Source: Fragum whitleyi (lineage: Eukaryota; Mollusca; Bivalvia; Cardiida; Cardiidae). Taken from it: 64,000 bases of DNA. Positions 1 through 11,039 of this stretch are shown in pieces. The position numbers and the translations under genes were made by a program. The stretch spans positions 60,576,566-60,640,565 of the forward strand of contig OX411547.1 in the NCBI GenBank assembly GCA_948146395.1. Direction: 5' to 3'. Under the pieces are notes generated by a model, which had not been told where the DNA came from, ran no database searches, and was given only the letters and a program-made list of their open reading frames with translations. How positions within the stretch are numbered: the stretch's first letter is position 1; each line of letters begins with the position of its first letter.

Positions 1-28
1 GTACTGATCAGGCCATGCCATTGTACCA

Positions 29-388
29 CTTGTTTTTTTGTTTGCTTGGATTTGGTTTACATCGCTTTCAACGATTCATCAGTTACAGTCAAACATGTCT
101 TAAGCAAGAACCCAAATTACATTTAAAAAGTGCTTGCTTAAGGCAGGTGCTTGCTTAATACAGGTTTCAGTGTTATTGGTTTTATTTGGAAACTCAGTGG
201 CCGCTTGCTTAAGACAGGTTGCTCGCTGAATACAGGTGGCTGCTTAGAAACAGGTTTGACTGCATATTGCTGCGGATGGAGCACCAAACAATGGCTTCCA
301 GGTTTTTCTCACACCAGTACTAACATTACATCTTTTCTAGCCTTCAGCCGCAATCCCACATAGGTCTATTATTATCAAGCACTTCTGG
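29..388 (-). mobile_element. tRNA-derived SINE (family 1), minus-strand fragment split by a MITE
   Basis: Bases 29-85 and 263-388 match the reverse complement of the body and tail of the complete SINE at 3937-4213 (landmarks CTTTCAAC, CAGTTATA, GGAGCACC, AACAATGG). The tRNA-like head is missing. The two pieces are separated by the TIR element at 86-262, which inserted later. Confidence 0.7.
86..262. mobile_element. 177-bp MITE with CAGTCAAAC termini and internal TTAAGC subrepeats
   Basis: The left end CAGTCAAACATGT and right end ACAGGTTTGACTG are inverted copies. The interior repeats a motif of the type GCTTGCTTAAGACAGGT several times, like subterminal transposase-binding repeats. It interrupts a SINE. 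The target duplication is too degraded to measure, so the superfamily is unassigned. Confidence 0.6.
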
Positions 389-394
389 TGCTAA

Positions 395-1280
395 ACAAGA
401 GGGCTATAGTGGCCCTAAATCGCTCACCTAAATTAACAATCTGAAAATTCAAAAAGGAAGCTTTAAAGAATATGAATGGCAAAAGTAAAACTGTTGGTTT
501 TAATCAACGAGAAAATCACTCTGAAAAATTCAAAAATTGACTTGGCTCAATATGTTTCCTCTTGAGTGTTCAAGATTTTTCTAAGTTTGATATTATGACC
601 AAGTTTAAGAACACACTTGACCCAATTTTAAGATGTCCGAGATTTCATCAAGATAATTATTTTTTTTCAGAATGATAGGGCTAGGTATGTACCGAAAAGT
701 GTCCACAATGTTTTTCTAAGATTTGACCCTGTGACCTTATTTTTGACCCCACTTGACCCAATTTGGAACTTGTCCGAGATTTCAAGATAATCATTGTGAA
801 CAATTTTTAGGTTGATTCGGCTAAAAATATGGCCTCTAGTGTCCACAAGGTTTTTCTAAGATTTGACACTGTGACTAGTTATTGCCCCCTGTTTGACCCA
901 ATTCCAAACTTGTCTGAGATTTCATCAAGAATATCATTCTCACCAATTTTCAGTCTAATTAGGCTAAAAATGTGGCCTCTAGAGTGTCCACAAGACTTTT
1001 CTAAGATTTGGTGACCTTGTTTTTTACCCCACTTAACACGATAATCAAACTTGTCTGAAATTTCATCAAGATATTGATTGAATGGAGTTTTACACCACTT
1101 TCAATTTTCCAGTTATATCATGGCGGCTGAATCACGATAATCATTATGACCAATTTTCAGGTTGATTGGGCTGAAGATATGGCCTCTTGAGTGTCCACAA
1201 GGTAAATGCTGACAATGTCTAACGGACATCAGGTAACGCTAAAAGCTTACTTTGAGCTCTGAGTGCTCAGGTGAGCTAAA
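395..1280 (+). mobile_element. Helentron/pearl-like tandem-repeat element, family A
   Basis: It starts with ACAAGAGGGC followed by a GGGCTATAGTGGCCC palindrome and GCTCACCTAA. It ends with a palindrome around TGAGTGCTCAGGTGAGCTAAA. Between them are degenerate ~145-bp direct repeats (landmarks TTGACCC, TGTCCGAGATTTCATCAAG, TCAGGTTGATTGGGC). Related copies lie at 17042-18438 and 50968-52672. No coding capacity is seen. Confidence 0.7.
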
Positions 1281-1455
1281 AAATGGCGCAGAAAAAATGA
1301 AACAGGAGGGCCTACGACCAGCGGAATTTTAAAACCCAGCATATGCATAAATAGTTTAAGTGGTGTCTTTTTGTTCGAAATTAAAATTAATTTGGTATTA
1401 TTTTGTGTACATGTTTTTGAGCAATGGATCAAACTGAAAGTGTCCCAAGACTATT

Positions 1456-2898
1456 TCTGACTTTTCCTTAAGGTTTTGGCCAAAAAAGTAAAAGCTAGTT
1501 ACAAAGAATATCTCCTGAACCCAGACCAAGTTCTCATGGCCATGATACAGCTTCAATCATTCCTCGATGTCGTTGATTCTTAAGAAATCCGTTCCATTAA
1601 AATTTCATGAAGCCAACACCTCGAAATAAGTAACCCTGTCGATAAGAAATATTGAGAAAATCGGATCTCCATTTCCCAGTGGCTTTGATGCTGGATTAAT
1701 ACTTTTGTGTCAGGTGCTTGTATGAACTTAAAGAATAGTATGTCAATGTGTTTTGCTGCAAGTATACGGTAAAAGATAAAAAGAGTCTAGCAGTCCAAAC
1801 GCTTTGGAAATATCCTTGTATGATGATAGTACTGGCTGGAAACTCTTTTATTCTTGAAACTATTACCAGATATGGCCCACCTTTTTCAAACCTTATGGGC
1901 CATTTAATAGACCCATTGATTTGATGCTTTGGCATATCGTCGGTTTTCTACTAAAAACCCGTCACTGCAGCTTGTTTAAAGCTGTAGTTACAAATTTTTA
2001 GTAGAACATCGACGATTTTCCCAGATCAAGGGTTACCGGTTTATCAGGAAATTGAAAAGACAAAATTATTACGGCAATTTCTCAGCTCTCAGTTTCTTAG
2101 GTTATGTTACTATGTATATTTCAAGCCTCTGATATTAATCATACTAAACAATTTCTTTTTTAAGTCATACAGATGTCATCCCTGAATAGACCGACGCCCT
2201 TTCTGGCACGCCTTGGCCTGTCTTTGGTGATACAACAGAGCTGTTATGACTTCTATTTATATATATGTATGATACATGAGGCAAACAAACATAACAAACC
2301 TAAAATGTGGTATAGCTTATTTTCACACTACTCAAACTCATTTTTCATATTTTTGCCTTTTCAGTCTTTACTGAATATACTATACTGATTTAAATTAACG
2401 GTAGTCAATCATATTACAGTGGGGGATGTGCCTAAACTAAAATATTCCTTATCGTGAAGAGAATCAAATCTCTTGGGCTTAATCACCCATAAAATTTGTT
2501 AAAAGTGGGCCTTCCTATGATAGTTTCAAGATCATACAAGGATTTAAAGTAAGCCTTTTCGACTGCTAGGCTCTTTTTTTTATTATTTACCTTATACTTG
2601 CAGCATGACATATTGACATACGATTCTTTAAGTTCATCCAAGCACCCGACACAAAAGTATCAATCAAGCATAGTCGCTGGGAAATGAAAATGTGATTTTC
2701 TCTTTATTTCTGATCGGCAGGGTTACATAATTCGAGATGTTTGCTTGGAGAAATTTTAATGGGACAGATTCCTTCAGAATCAACATCATTGGAGAATGAA
2801 TGAAGCCTTACCAAGGCCATGAGAACTTGATCCAGGCTTAGGAGAATCTACTTTGTAACTAGTTTTCGCTTTTTTGGCCAAAAACCTGAAGAAAAAGT
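1456..2898. mobile_element. Large foldback element with ~450-bp imperfect inverted arms
   Basis: The arm 1456-1935 is the inverted copy of ~2460-2898. Examples are TTTGGCCAAAAAAG against CTTTTTTGGCCAAAAA, CAAGTTCTCATGGCC against GGCCATGAGAACTTG, and ATACTTTTGTGTC against GACACAAAAGTAT. By eye the arms are about 75% identical. The ~520-bp spacer contains a separate hairpin at 1936-2016. A 79-codon open frame on the minus strand of the left arm is degraded by stops in the right arm, so no intact gene is called. Confidence 0.65.
1936..2016. repeat. 81-bp hairpin, foldback family 2
   Basis: Left arm ATCGTCGGTTTTCTACTAAA pairs with right arm TTTAGTAGAACATCGACGAT. A nested inner stem CTGCAGCTT / AAGCTGTAG follows. 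The inner stem recurs at 35715-35756 and, decayed, at 47101-47140. Confidence 0.6.
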
Positions 2899-3178
2899 AA
2901 ACAAGATGTGTTTGTGAAACATGAATGCCCCCGTAACAGCATTTTGTTTCAAAGTTTGACCTTGACAGATGACCTTGACCTTGTCACATGACCTTGACTT
3001 TGGTACCAGCGGATGCGGATCATTGAGATCTATCATCATGCCAAATATTAGCTTTGTATCTTGAATAGGCTTGAAGATATTGGCAAGGTTAAGTTTTTGG
3101 GTTAAGTTTTCGGACAGACGGACAGACAGACGGATAGACAGACAGACGGACAGACAGACAGACGGACATGAGTAAAAC
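2899..3178 (-). mobile_element. Helentron/pearl-like element, family B, with (GACAGACG)n microsatellite
   Basis: It begins AACAAGATGTGTTTGTG and passes TGACCTTGAC repeats. It contains a segment (ATCATGCCAAATATTAG ... GGCTTGAAGATATTGGC) found inverted at 50250-50340 and 59630-59700. It ends in a GACA/GACG tetranucleotide tract at 3112-3170. The structure is typical of pearl-type non-autonomous elements of bivalves. Confidence 0.6.
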
Positions 3179-3649
3179 AAAATTAAGAAGGACTTTTAGT
3201 TAAATCTTTTGCCAAAAACCATGTAAACACAGAATGATAACCGACTTGTTTTATTTTCCGATAACATAATTAAAGGTAGAAATGGACACACAGGGTCTCA
3301 TTTAATCCCAATGAATTTTCTTCTTGTTTACCTATGTTGTAGATTAACATGGTTTAGATATCATATAAAAATTTGAAGGCACCATATGTCGGGCTAGAGT
3401 TATGTGCCCTTGGAAAGTACTGGCCATTTTTCAGTAAAATATCTTATTTTCATTTTTGGTCAAGCATAAAGTGATTTTCTTGTTGATTAAAACCAGTAGC
3501 AGCTGATAGCTATAAACACATACATGTTGAAAGACCTTATGCACAATGACTGTTGCAAAAGAATTTTCTCTTTGATCAATATCTTTTGTATTATATGCCT
3601 TCAAAAGTTGAAAAAGCTCTAATTTTGGTATTTTTTAAAGGATTTCCAT
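3179..3649. other. No recognisable feature
   Basis: AT-rich sequence with no open frame or repeat match that I can support. Confidence 0.5.
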
Positions 3650-5335
3650 CTCATGCCACATGTTGTAAGCTTAAAGTCCTATGAGCAAGATACTACAGAC
3701 TACCTTCAAAAAGTTGACTCTCAGCCACTCCCAGAGAACACAATGTAGGTGTCAATGGACGTCACATCGCTATATATAAAATTCCCTCACGAAGATGGAA
3801 TATCTGCCTGCAGAGAAGCTTGGGACACTAGAGATGTTAAAGACCCTCCCACTGAAAGACCATTTGAGCTTCCAACCCTCATCCTCTAGTGCAACAACTT
3901 CGAATTTAATAGTACACATAACCTCCAAATACAAGGAGCCGCCGTCATAGCGCAGTTGGTAGCCCGTCGGACTGTCAAACTAGAGTTCGCGGGTTCGATC
4001 CCAGACGGCGGCACTCATTCTTTCCGACTATTTGTCTCTCACCAATGGGTTGATAATCGTAGACCTATGTGAGATAGCGGCTGGAGGCTAGGAAAGAATG
4101 TGGTGGTTGTACTGGTAAGAGAAATACCAGGAATCCATTGTTAGGTGCTCCAGCCGCCGCGATATAACTGAAATAATGTTGAAAGCGGCGTTAAACTCCA
4201 TTCAATCAATCAATCCAAATACAAGGCAAGGCGATGGGAACAAAGATGGCACCTTTGTATGCAAATATGTTTATGGGTCGTTTTGAGAGACAGCTTCTTA
4301 TAACAGTACAAAACCAGCCACTCTCATGGTTGAAATTTATCGATGACTTTGACATGAAGTGGTGTCATGGCCTTAAAAAGTTGCAAGAATTTTTGTTTAC
4401 TGCCAACACATTTCACCCAACAATAAAATTTACTTCTGAATTATCAAATGAAAAGCATGTTTTCCTGGATACTGTTTCACACATAGAAGGAAATGAAAAA
4501 ATTGTTGATTTATATTCTTAACCAACAGATAAGCATCAAGTTGTCACCCACGACACTGTTGCAAAAACATCCCATATAGTCCAGCACTCACAATTCGTAG
4601 AATCTGCACACAGAAAACCTCATTTGAGGTACGAACCAAGGAGCTATCTCAACATCTACTCAACAGAGGTTACAAAAACGAAGCCGTTTCTGCTGCCATA
4701 GCGAGGCGTCGAGCAAACTCAGTAAATCATCCCCTAAGAAACCAGTGGTCGCTTACCACAGGCCTAAGTCCCTCAGAGACTACCTTGTAAGAGCAAAAGT
4801 AGACCACTCGACTCAAAACACCCTGCCTGGACACTCTGGACCTTGCCAAGCTGCAAGATGTCAAACATGTCAAATTATACAAGACATTCAGACCTTCAAG
4901 TCAAACCTTGGAGCCATTTTGGCTGTCAAAGGTACACACACTTGCAAAACTGCAAATGCTGTCCATCTCAAGACATGTGCATGCAATAGGAGACGAGACA
5001 AAACTGACGATCTACAAGCGCATGAGCTTGCATAGATCTGATTGGAAAACCGGTCGATTAAATAGATCTCCTGTTGCAGAGCATTTCGATGGCAACGGTC
5101 ACTAATTCCATAACATTGTCCTTTGTTGCATTGAGGCCAATTTAGGGAATGGACAGACAAGCAACATAAAGAATGGGAACCCAAATACTAATCGATTTTA
5201 TCTGACCTACATCTGTTTGCCAGCAACTTTTCGCCAGCATGTTAATAATAGGGTTGTTGTTGTTCATTTTCATTTTCACTGTCGGTTCTCGTTGAACCCC
5301 TGATGAAGAAACATTGAGTATCAAAAGCGCTAGGG
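3650..5335 (+). pseudogene. Penelope-like retroelement: reverse transcriptase and GIY-YIG endonuclease remnant
   Basis: The sequence translates into blocks typical of Penelope-like elements. A fingers-type block with VDVTSLY-like residues lies near 3757-3780. An AMGTKMAPLYANMFMGRFE block follows at 4231-4290, where the related motif is AMGTRMAPSYAN. The catalytic FIDDFDMKW box is at 4336-4362. Then come the HPTIKFT and VFLDT blocks at 4410-4475 and RPKSLRDYLVRA at ~4755-4790. A GIY-YIG-like tail follows in a shifted frame at 4975-5105, with RMSLHRSDW and SPVAEHF. Several stops (for example after 4519) and frameshifts make it dead. A SINE at 3937-4213 interrupts the palm region, and the reading frame is continuous on either side of its target duplication. 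The 3' end reaches an ATAT/GA microsatellite. Confidence 0.85.
3937..4213 (+). mobile_element. Complete tRNA-derived SINE, family 1 (reference copy, 277 bp)
   Basis: The tRNA-like head has a perfect 7-bp acceptor stem (GCCGCCG / CGGCGGC), an A box TAGCGCAGTTGG and a B box GGTTCGATCCC. A ~190-bp unrelated body follows, ending in an (ATCA)n tail. It is flanked by an exact 13-bp target duplication TCCAAATACAAGG (3924-3936 and 4214-4226), so the boundaries are firm. The anticodon position reads GTC, suggesting an Asp-type tRNA origin, but the anticodon stem is weak. Pol III transcription from the internal promoter is expected from SINE biology. Confidence 0.92.
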
Positions 5336-5361
5336 TTATAAAATGATAATCATTTACTAAA

Positions 5362-5391
5362 ATATATATAGATAGAGAGAGAGAGAGAGAG
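5362..5391. repeat. (TA)n/(GA)n microsatellite at the PLE / piggyBac junction
   Basis: A short AT run changes into about ten GA dinucleotides. It lies exactly between the 3' end of the Penelope-like remnant and the start of piggyBac homology. Confidence 0.8.
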
Positions 5392-5398
5392 GGAGGAC

Positions 5399-7987
5399 AG
5401 ATGACTTCAACATAGACACAGCTACACCCCTTGAGTACTTCTACTTGCTGTTTCCAATCCAGCTCCTGGCAGAGATTGTAACTTTCTATTACGGTCATGC
5501 CAGCTGGATCCAGCACTAGCCTGGGGGAAAAGGACAATCAAAGCTGGTATCCCAATGGTATCATGCTACCTTGTCCGAATTGAGATCCTTCTTAGCTATT
5601 AACATTCTAATGGGGATGAACCAGCTGCCTAGAATGGAGATGTACTGCAAAACCAACAATCTAATCAGGAACACAGGGGTTTCATCAGTAATGACATGTG
5701 CCAGATTTAAGAAGATACTACAGTACTTCCATGTTGCTGACAAGGAATCAAAGCCCCCAAGACAGTCGTCTGAATACCACCTGTGTAAGATTCGCCCTGT
5801 TCTTGACGTTGTTGGAGATACCTGTCAGTCAACCTACAGACTTTCGAGACAGGTAACTGTTGATGAAGTGATGATTGGGCAGTGCTCTCAATAAGCGGAC
5901 GTCGACGTAATATACGTCCAGAATTTCAGAAATTACGTCCGGAAAATCAAACCCGGACGTAAAAAAACGTCCGAGATTCGAGGAAAACGTCCTGTAATTT
6001 GACCCCGGACGTTTACGAATTTACCTAATAAAGGATTTAGCGTAAGTCTACACGTGCAAAAAATCGATAATCAACGCGAGCATACACGTTATAGGTGACC
6101 AAAACAAGTCATGTGTAACGCGCGGGGTATTAAACTGTCGCTATAACAACCAGTCTCTCATTACGCAATCTTGTTTGGTTAGCGACGCGTCATTACCGCT
6201 TCTGTCATTTATATCTTTCTTAGTCTGATACCGATCGCGAGGGTCCTTTGATAGGATTATTGAAACAAACAAAATTCAAATCAGGGGAAAATTCGTTATA
6301 TCAAACGTAGTTCATGCATTTAGTTAAAATTTCGAAATATAGCTTCCTTAAACTCTTAGAATAGATCTACGGGCAACTTATCCGAAGTTTTTCGCTACCG
6401 GAAAACATTTACGGAAGGTCATTCGACTGACCTCGTTTAAATACGTGTAGAATCGGCATCTTCGGAGAACGTGGGGAAATCCCAATGACGTCATTTAAGT
6501 TGTCTGCAAGATGTCTGACGAGATATGAAATGACGAATTTTTCCTGACTTCTGCTATTTGGATAATTCTGCGTAAGTGTTAAATAGGCTTAGAACTTTAA
6601 GTTTTATTGGCACACAACGTACGCCACCTTTGGAACTGAACAGGCCGAGGAAAATTAAAGCTGCATTTATTTCCGTAATATCGCCAGATACCAAAACATC
6701 GTAACTAAAATTTGAGTAAGCCGCATTTCCTAGGCCCATCGCGCAAGATACAGCTAAGGACCGATTCCAAATAGAAACTCCACATTTTCTCATATTGGTT
6801 TCCATAATTTATTCAATGAAAGTAATAAAAGGGGATTGTGAAACCAAAGCTCGTCCCTACAGCTTAAAGTCAAAGCTACAAGTTTTAAGGCTTGGAAGTC
6901 ATTTATTCTTGGAGAACCAACCAGAATCATGGACTTTGGGAGCAAGAATTTAACTTACATTTAACAAGGAAACGAGAATTTACAAAGTGTACAGAAAAAA
7001 GGAAGGTGTGTGTGCTGGGGGGGGGGGGTGTAGCAGGGGGAGGGGTTAAAAATTCCTTACTTTGTAAAAAAATTCCTGAAATCCCAACATGGAATTACAA
7101 AAGTTCCTGATTTTGGCCCTTATTGAGAGCACTGATTGGGTACAGTGGATGACTCTGATACAGAATGAGCATGGACTTTGGTACAATGTGGTGATGTAAC
7201 TGACAAGCTTCCTCTATGGTACTTGGAGAATGGTCTTCTTTGATAACTTTTTTACGGGTATCAAGCTTCTGAAGGATCTTCTCTCCCATGGTCTGATACA
7301 GTTAGAGGCATTAGGAAAGGATTTCCTGCAGACCTCAAAAAATCCAGCGACTGTAAAAACAATCGAGGAGACATGAAAATCCAACAGTATGGGGATTTCA
7401 ACCTTGTGGCTACTGTATGGAAAGATAAAAAAATTGTGCACCACCTTTCTACACTGAGCCACCCCAATATAACAGCACATGTTGAGCAACGAAGAGAACC
7501 AAATATTCTCACCTTGCGCTGGCTTGAGACCATCCGCCAGTACAACCATTACATTGGAGGAGTAGATTTGCATGACTAGCTGCAGATGAAATATCCTTGT
7601 AGTAGAGATAGCAAGAAGGCATGGACATATGATTTCTGGTTCCTACTGAATGCCTGCATAACCAATGCCTTCATTTTGTACCAGTGTGTGTCTACAGAGG
7701 GTTAAGAAAGAAAAGGTTAGCCCACCTGGATTTCCAACTAGAGCTTGTCAAGCAACTAATTGGTGGGTACACAAAGAGGAAACAATCACCAAACATGGAC
7801 AATTGAGATCTAGCAGCAAACATTTCTAATGGGGTTGATCACTGCAACATAAGGATACCAGGCAATGGGAAAACTTGTAAGACCACTCTCAAACATTGGG
7901 AAGAGAAAGGCAACAGTTTTCAGTTGCCTGATTTGTGGAGTTCACCTTTGCCAAGATGGACGCTGTCATGCCCAGTGGCACTTGTAA
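5399..7987 (+). pseudogene. piggyBac-type transposase pseudogene, copy 1
   Basis: The translation matches piggyBac (DDE_Tnp_1_7) transposases. Recognisable parts are an EYFYLLFP segment, LRSFLAINILMGMNQLPRM at ~5580-5640, and KILQYFHVADK at ~5710-5745. The first catalytic Asp lies in VDEVM (near 5862), the second in FDNFF (near 7242) and the third in GGVDLHD (near 7565). A C-terminal Cys-rich finger CLICGVHLC occurs near 7925-7960. Stops (one TAG directly after VDLHD at 7576), frameshifts and a 1255-bp insertion at 5880-7134 inactivate it. Copy 2 starts 0.6 kb downstream in the same orientation, and the two share ~380 bp of 3' noncoding sequence. Confidence 0.88.
5880..7134. mobile_element. 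1255-bp TIR element inserted in piggyBac copy 1
   Basis: The termini CAGTGCTCTCAATAA and TTATTGAGAGCACTG are perfect inverted repeats. ATTGGG is duplicated on both sides (5874-5879, 7135-7140); TGATTGGG matches if the terminal TG is shared, so the target duplication is 6-8 bp. Near the left end GACGT/ACGTCC motifs occur repeatedly (5893-6012), like transposase-binding subrepeats. A G-run lies at 7018-7028. An 83-codon minus-strand frame (6554-6805) resembles nothing I know. A hAT-like origin is plausible but unproven. Confidence 0.8.
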
Positions 7988-8371
7988 CCATGTAGGTAAA
8001 AAAATAAAAAGGATTTTACTTTGACTGTTAAATGGACTATGAGTCTGATTTGTGATTTTACTGTGTAAAATATGGATATAAAAACAACTAAACTGTTTTA
8101 TGGACTTTGAATCATAATTTCATTGTGTAATTTTTTTTTCTGAAAACAGCCGAAATGTTTTATGGACTCTGCATTTTATGAAAATTGATTGAGAAGAGTA
8201 GATGAAAAGAGGAGGAACCCATGGGCAACAATTAAGAGCAACCACCAAGCGGTGTGGCCTGGCTGAAGCTGGAAGAAAACTTCAAAAAACTTATTTCAAA
8301 TATATGTTACACTTATCATGTATACATGAAATATTGTCAGAAAAATTTATCCAGGCATAACTAGTAGCTCT
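7988..8371 (+). repeat. 3' noncoding segment duplicated at 10036-10406
   Basis: The sequence after the transposase frame of piggyBac copy 1 matches the sequence after copy 2. Shared landmarks include TGATTTTACTGTGTAAA, TTTATGGACTCTGCATTTTA and ATCCAGGCATAACTAGTAGC. The duplication therefore covers coding and noncoding parts together. Both ends stop at TAGCTCTT. Confidence 0.75.
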
Positions 8372-8561
8372 TACAAGTGAATGAGAGAAACTTTGCAGAT
8401 GGCTTTTAAGTTGAAATCATTTTTTGAAAAGAAGAAATTGCTTGTTTTAAGTAATTCCTTCTTTTCTAACAATAGTTTCTCAGGGTATTATTGACTTTGA
8501 TCTATGGATAAACAGGTTGAAAACTCATGTTATTTGACAAGTGTTATTTTTTATTCTGCAG

Positions 8562-10035
8562 ATTGAAAAATTTTTGGAAGAGACTGGACCTGTGCTGCCA
8601 GATGACTTCAACAAAATCACAGCTACGCCCCTTGAGTACTTCTACTTGCTGTTTCCAATCCAGCTCCTGGCAGAGATTGTGACTTTCACTAACAGTTATG
8701 CCAGATGGGTCCAGCACCAGCTTGGAGGAAAGGATGATCCAAGCTGGTATCCTGTTACCTTGTCCGAAATGAGATCCTTCTTAGCTATTAACATTCTAAT
8801 GGGGATAAACCAGCTGCCTCGAATGGAGATGTACTGGAGTACAAACAATCTAGTCAGGAACACAGGGGTTTCATCAGTAATGACATGTGTTAGATTTAAG
8901 AAGATACTCCAGTACTTCCATGTTGCTGACAAGGAATCAGAGCCCCGGAGACAGTCCTCTGAATACCACCTGTGTAAGATTCGCCCTGTTCTTGACGTTG
9001 TTGGGGATACCTGTCAGTCAACCTACAGACTTTCGAGACAGGTAACTGTTGATGAGGTAATGATTGGGTACAGCGGACGACCCTCATAAAGACAGTACAT
9101 GCGAGCCAAGCCTGTAAAGAGGGGAATCAAAGTGTGGATGCTCAGTGATGCGAAAAATAGTTTCTTGTCCTGCTTTGAAGTAAACATTGGACAAGAAAAC
9201 AATACAACAGAGCATGGACTTGGGTACAATGTGGTTAGGCGACTGACAAGCTTTCTCTATGGTACATGGAGTATGGTCTTCTTCGATAACTTTTTAACAA
9301 GTATCAAGCTTCTGAAGGATCTTCTCTCCCATGGTCTGTATGCCTGTAGTACAGTTAGAGCCAACTGGAAAAGATTACCTGCAGACCTCAAAAGCCAGCA
9401 ACTGTTAAGCATCAAGGAGACATGAAAATCAAACAGTATGGTGATTTCAACCTTGTGGCTACTGTATGGAAGGATAAAAAGTTAGTGCACCACCTTTCAA
9501 CACTGAGCGACCCCACTATAATAACAGATGCAGAGGCAATGAAGCAGACCAAATATTCTCAACTTGCACCAGCCTGAGACCATCCGCAAGTACAACTGCT
9601 ACATGGGAGGAGTCGACTTGCATGACCAGCTCTGGATGAAATATCCTTGTGGTAGATATAGCAAGAAGGCAACGACATATATTTTCTGGTTCCTACTTAA
9701 TGCCTGCATAACCAATGCCTTCATTTTGTACCAGTGTGTGTCTAAGGGTTAAGAAAGAAAAGATTTGACCACTTGGATTTCAGACAGGAGCTTGTCAAGC
9801 AACTTATTGGTGGGTTCACAAAGTGCAAACGATAGCAAAACATGGACAATTGAGACCTAGCAGCAAACATTGACAATGGGGGTGATCACTGCAACGTAAG
9901 GATGCCAGGCAATGTGAAAACTTGTAAGAACCACTCTCGAAATATTGGGAAGAGAAAGGAAACAGTTTTTAGTTGCCTGATTTGTGGAGTTCACCTTTGC
10001 CGCGATTGACCCTGTCAGGCCCAGTGGCACTCGTA
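8562..10035 (+). pseudogene. piggyBac-type transposase pseudogene, copy 2
   Basis: This is a second copy of the same transposase with 182 open codons at its start. It contains EYFYLLFPIQLLAEIVTF, LAINILMGINQLPRM and KILQYFHVADK. The catalytic Asp boxes are VDEVM (9051), FDNF (9285) and GVDLHD (9615), and the terminal finger is CLICGVHLC. A TAA at 9087 in SGRPS, a frameshift just after it, another near 9422 and one near 9540 make it non-functional. Homology begins right after TTTTTATTCTGCAG (8548-8561), which looks like a 3' splice site, so the parent gene may have had an upstream exon. It is uninterrupted where copy 1 holds its insertion. Confidence 0.88.
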
Positions 10036-10413
10036 ACCATGTAGGTAAAAAAATTAAAATGATTTTACCTTCACTGTTAAATGTGCTATGAGACTGATTT
10101 GTGATTTTACTGTGTAAAGATTTGGATAAAGAAAAAAAAACCAACCAAACTGTTTTTGGACTTTCAATCAGACTTTGAATCATAGTTTCATTGTGTAATT
10201 TTTTGTCTGAAATCAACCAATCTGTTTTATAGACTCTGCATTTTACGAAAATTGAGAAGAGTAGAGCAACCTCCCCGCAGTGTGGCCTGGATGTGGCTGG
10301 ATGAATATTTCAAAAAACTTATTTCATATATATATGTTACACTTAGCATGTATACATGAAATATTGTCAGAAAAATAAATCTATCCAGGCATAACTAGTA
10401 GCTCTTGAAATAA

Positions 10414-10476
10414 TAACAAGAGGCCCAAGAGGGCCTGTATCCCTCCACCGGCTTAAATATCTCAAGATTTGAGAGA
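10414..10476 (+). mobile_element. Helentron-like family E, 5' terminal fragment
   Basis: It begins AACAAGAGGCCCAAGAGGGC, a palindromic terminus, followed by CTGTATCCCTCCACCGGC. The same start occurs at 20058. It is cut off by a SINE fragment. Confidence 0.5.
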
Positions 10477-10640
10477 TATTGAATATTTGTTTTGTTTGTT
10501 TGAATGGATTTAACGCCGCTTTCAACAATCTCGCAGTTATATCGCGGCGGCCTGAGCACCTAACAATGATTTCCTGGTATTTCTTTCATGAAAGAGTCGC
10601 TGTTTGTCGATTGATTTGTATTTTCATGGAACTCATCTTT
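10477..10640 (-). mobile_element. SINE family 1 tail fragment
   Basis: It matches the reverse complement of the SINE body: GAATGGATTTAACGCCGC, TTCAACAATC, TATCGCGGCGGC and GAGCACCTAACAATG are all present. The tRNA head is absent. Confidence 0.75.
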
Positions 10641-11039
10641 CATAAGACTAAATCAAGAAAAATACTCAAAGAACATTAGCGAAAAATCGATTTTTTTACT
10701 CTAAACGCATACTGGGGCTTTAAATATAAGGAAGTGTTATTGGTTTTTAGTGTATCACTAAATAGTAGGCACTAAACTTTAGCCTTTCTCTATAACCAGG
10801 AAAGGGTTAAAAAAAAAGTTAACAGCCGGACACACACACTCACAATAGACACAAGGCCATGACGGGCTCCACCTGACTTGGTCCTTTGGAGCTAAAAGTG
10901 AGGATCATGATTAAGTCCTTATGATGACTTAGATTGTGTTTTGACAGACTGGGTAAGTCTACTAAGATCTAGCAGTGCTATTGTCACAAGATATATTATC
11001 AGACAGCGTACCTCATAGCTGGCTAAAGAACGTAGTCAC
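10641..11039. other. No recognisable feature
   Basis: Noncoding sequence. It contains CACACACACTCACA-type simple sequence near 10830 and no supported gene. Confidence 0.4.

Noticed and set aside
3938..4012. A tRNA gene with a perfect acceptor stem
   Set aside because: It is the head of a SINE with target duplication and tail; the anticodon stem is poor.
4234..4521. Functional reverse transcriptase gene
   Set aside because: Although 95 codons are open and the FIDD box is intact, the element is broken by stops, frameshifts and a SINE.
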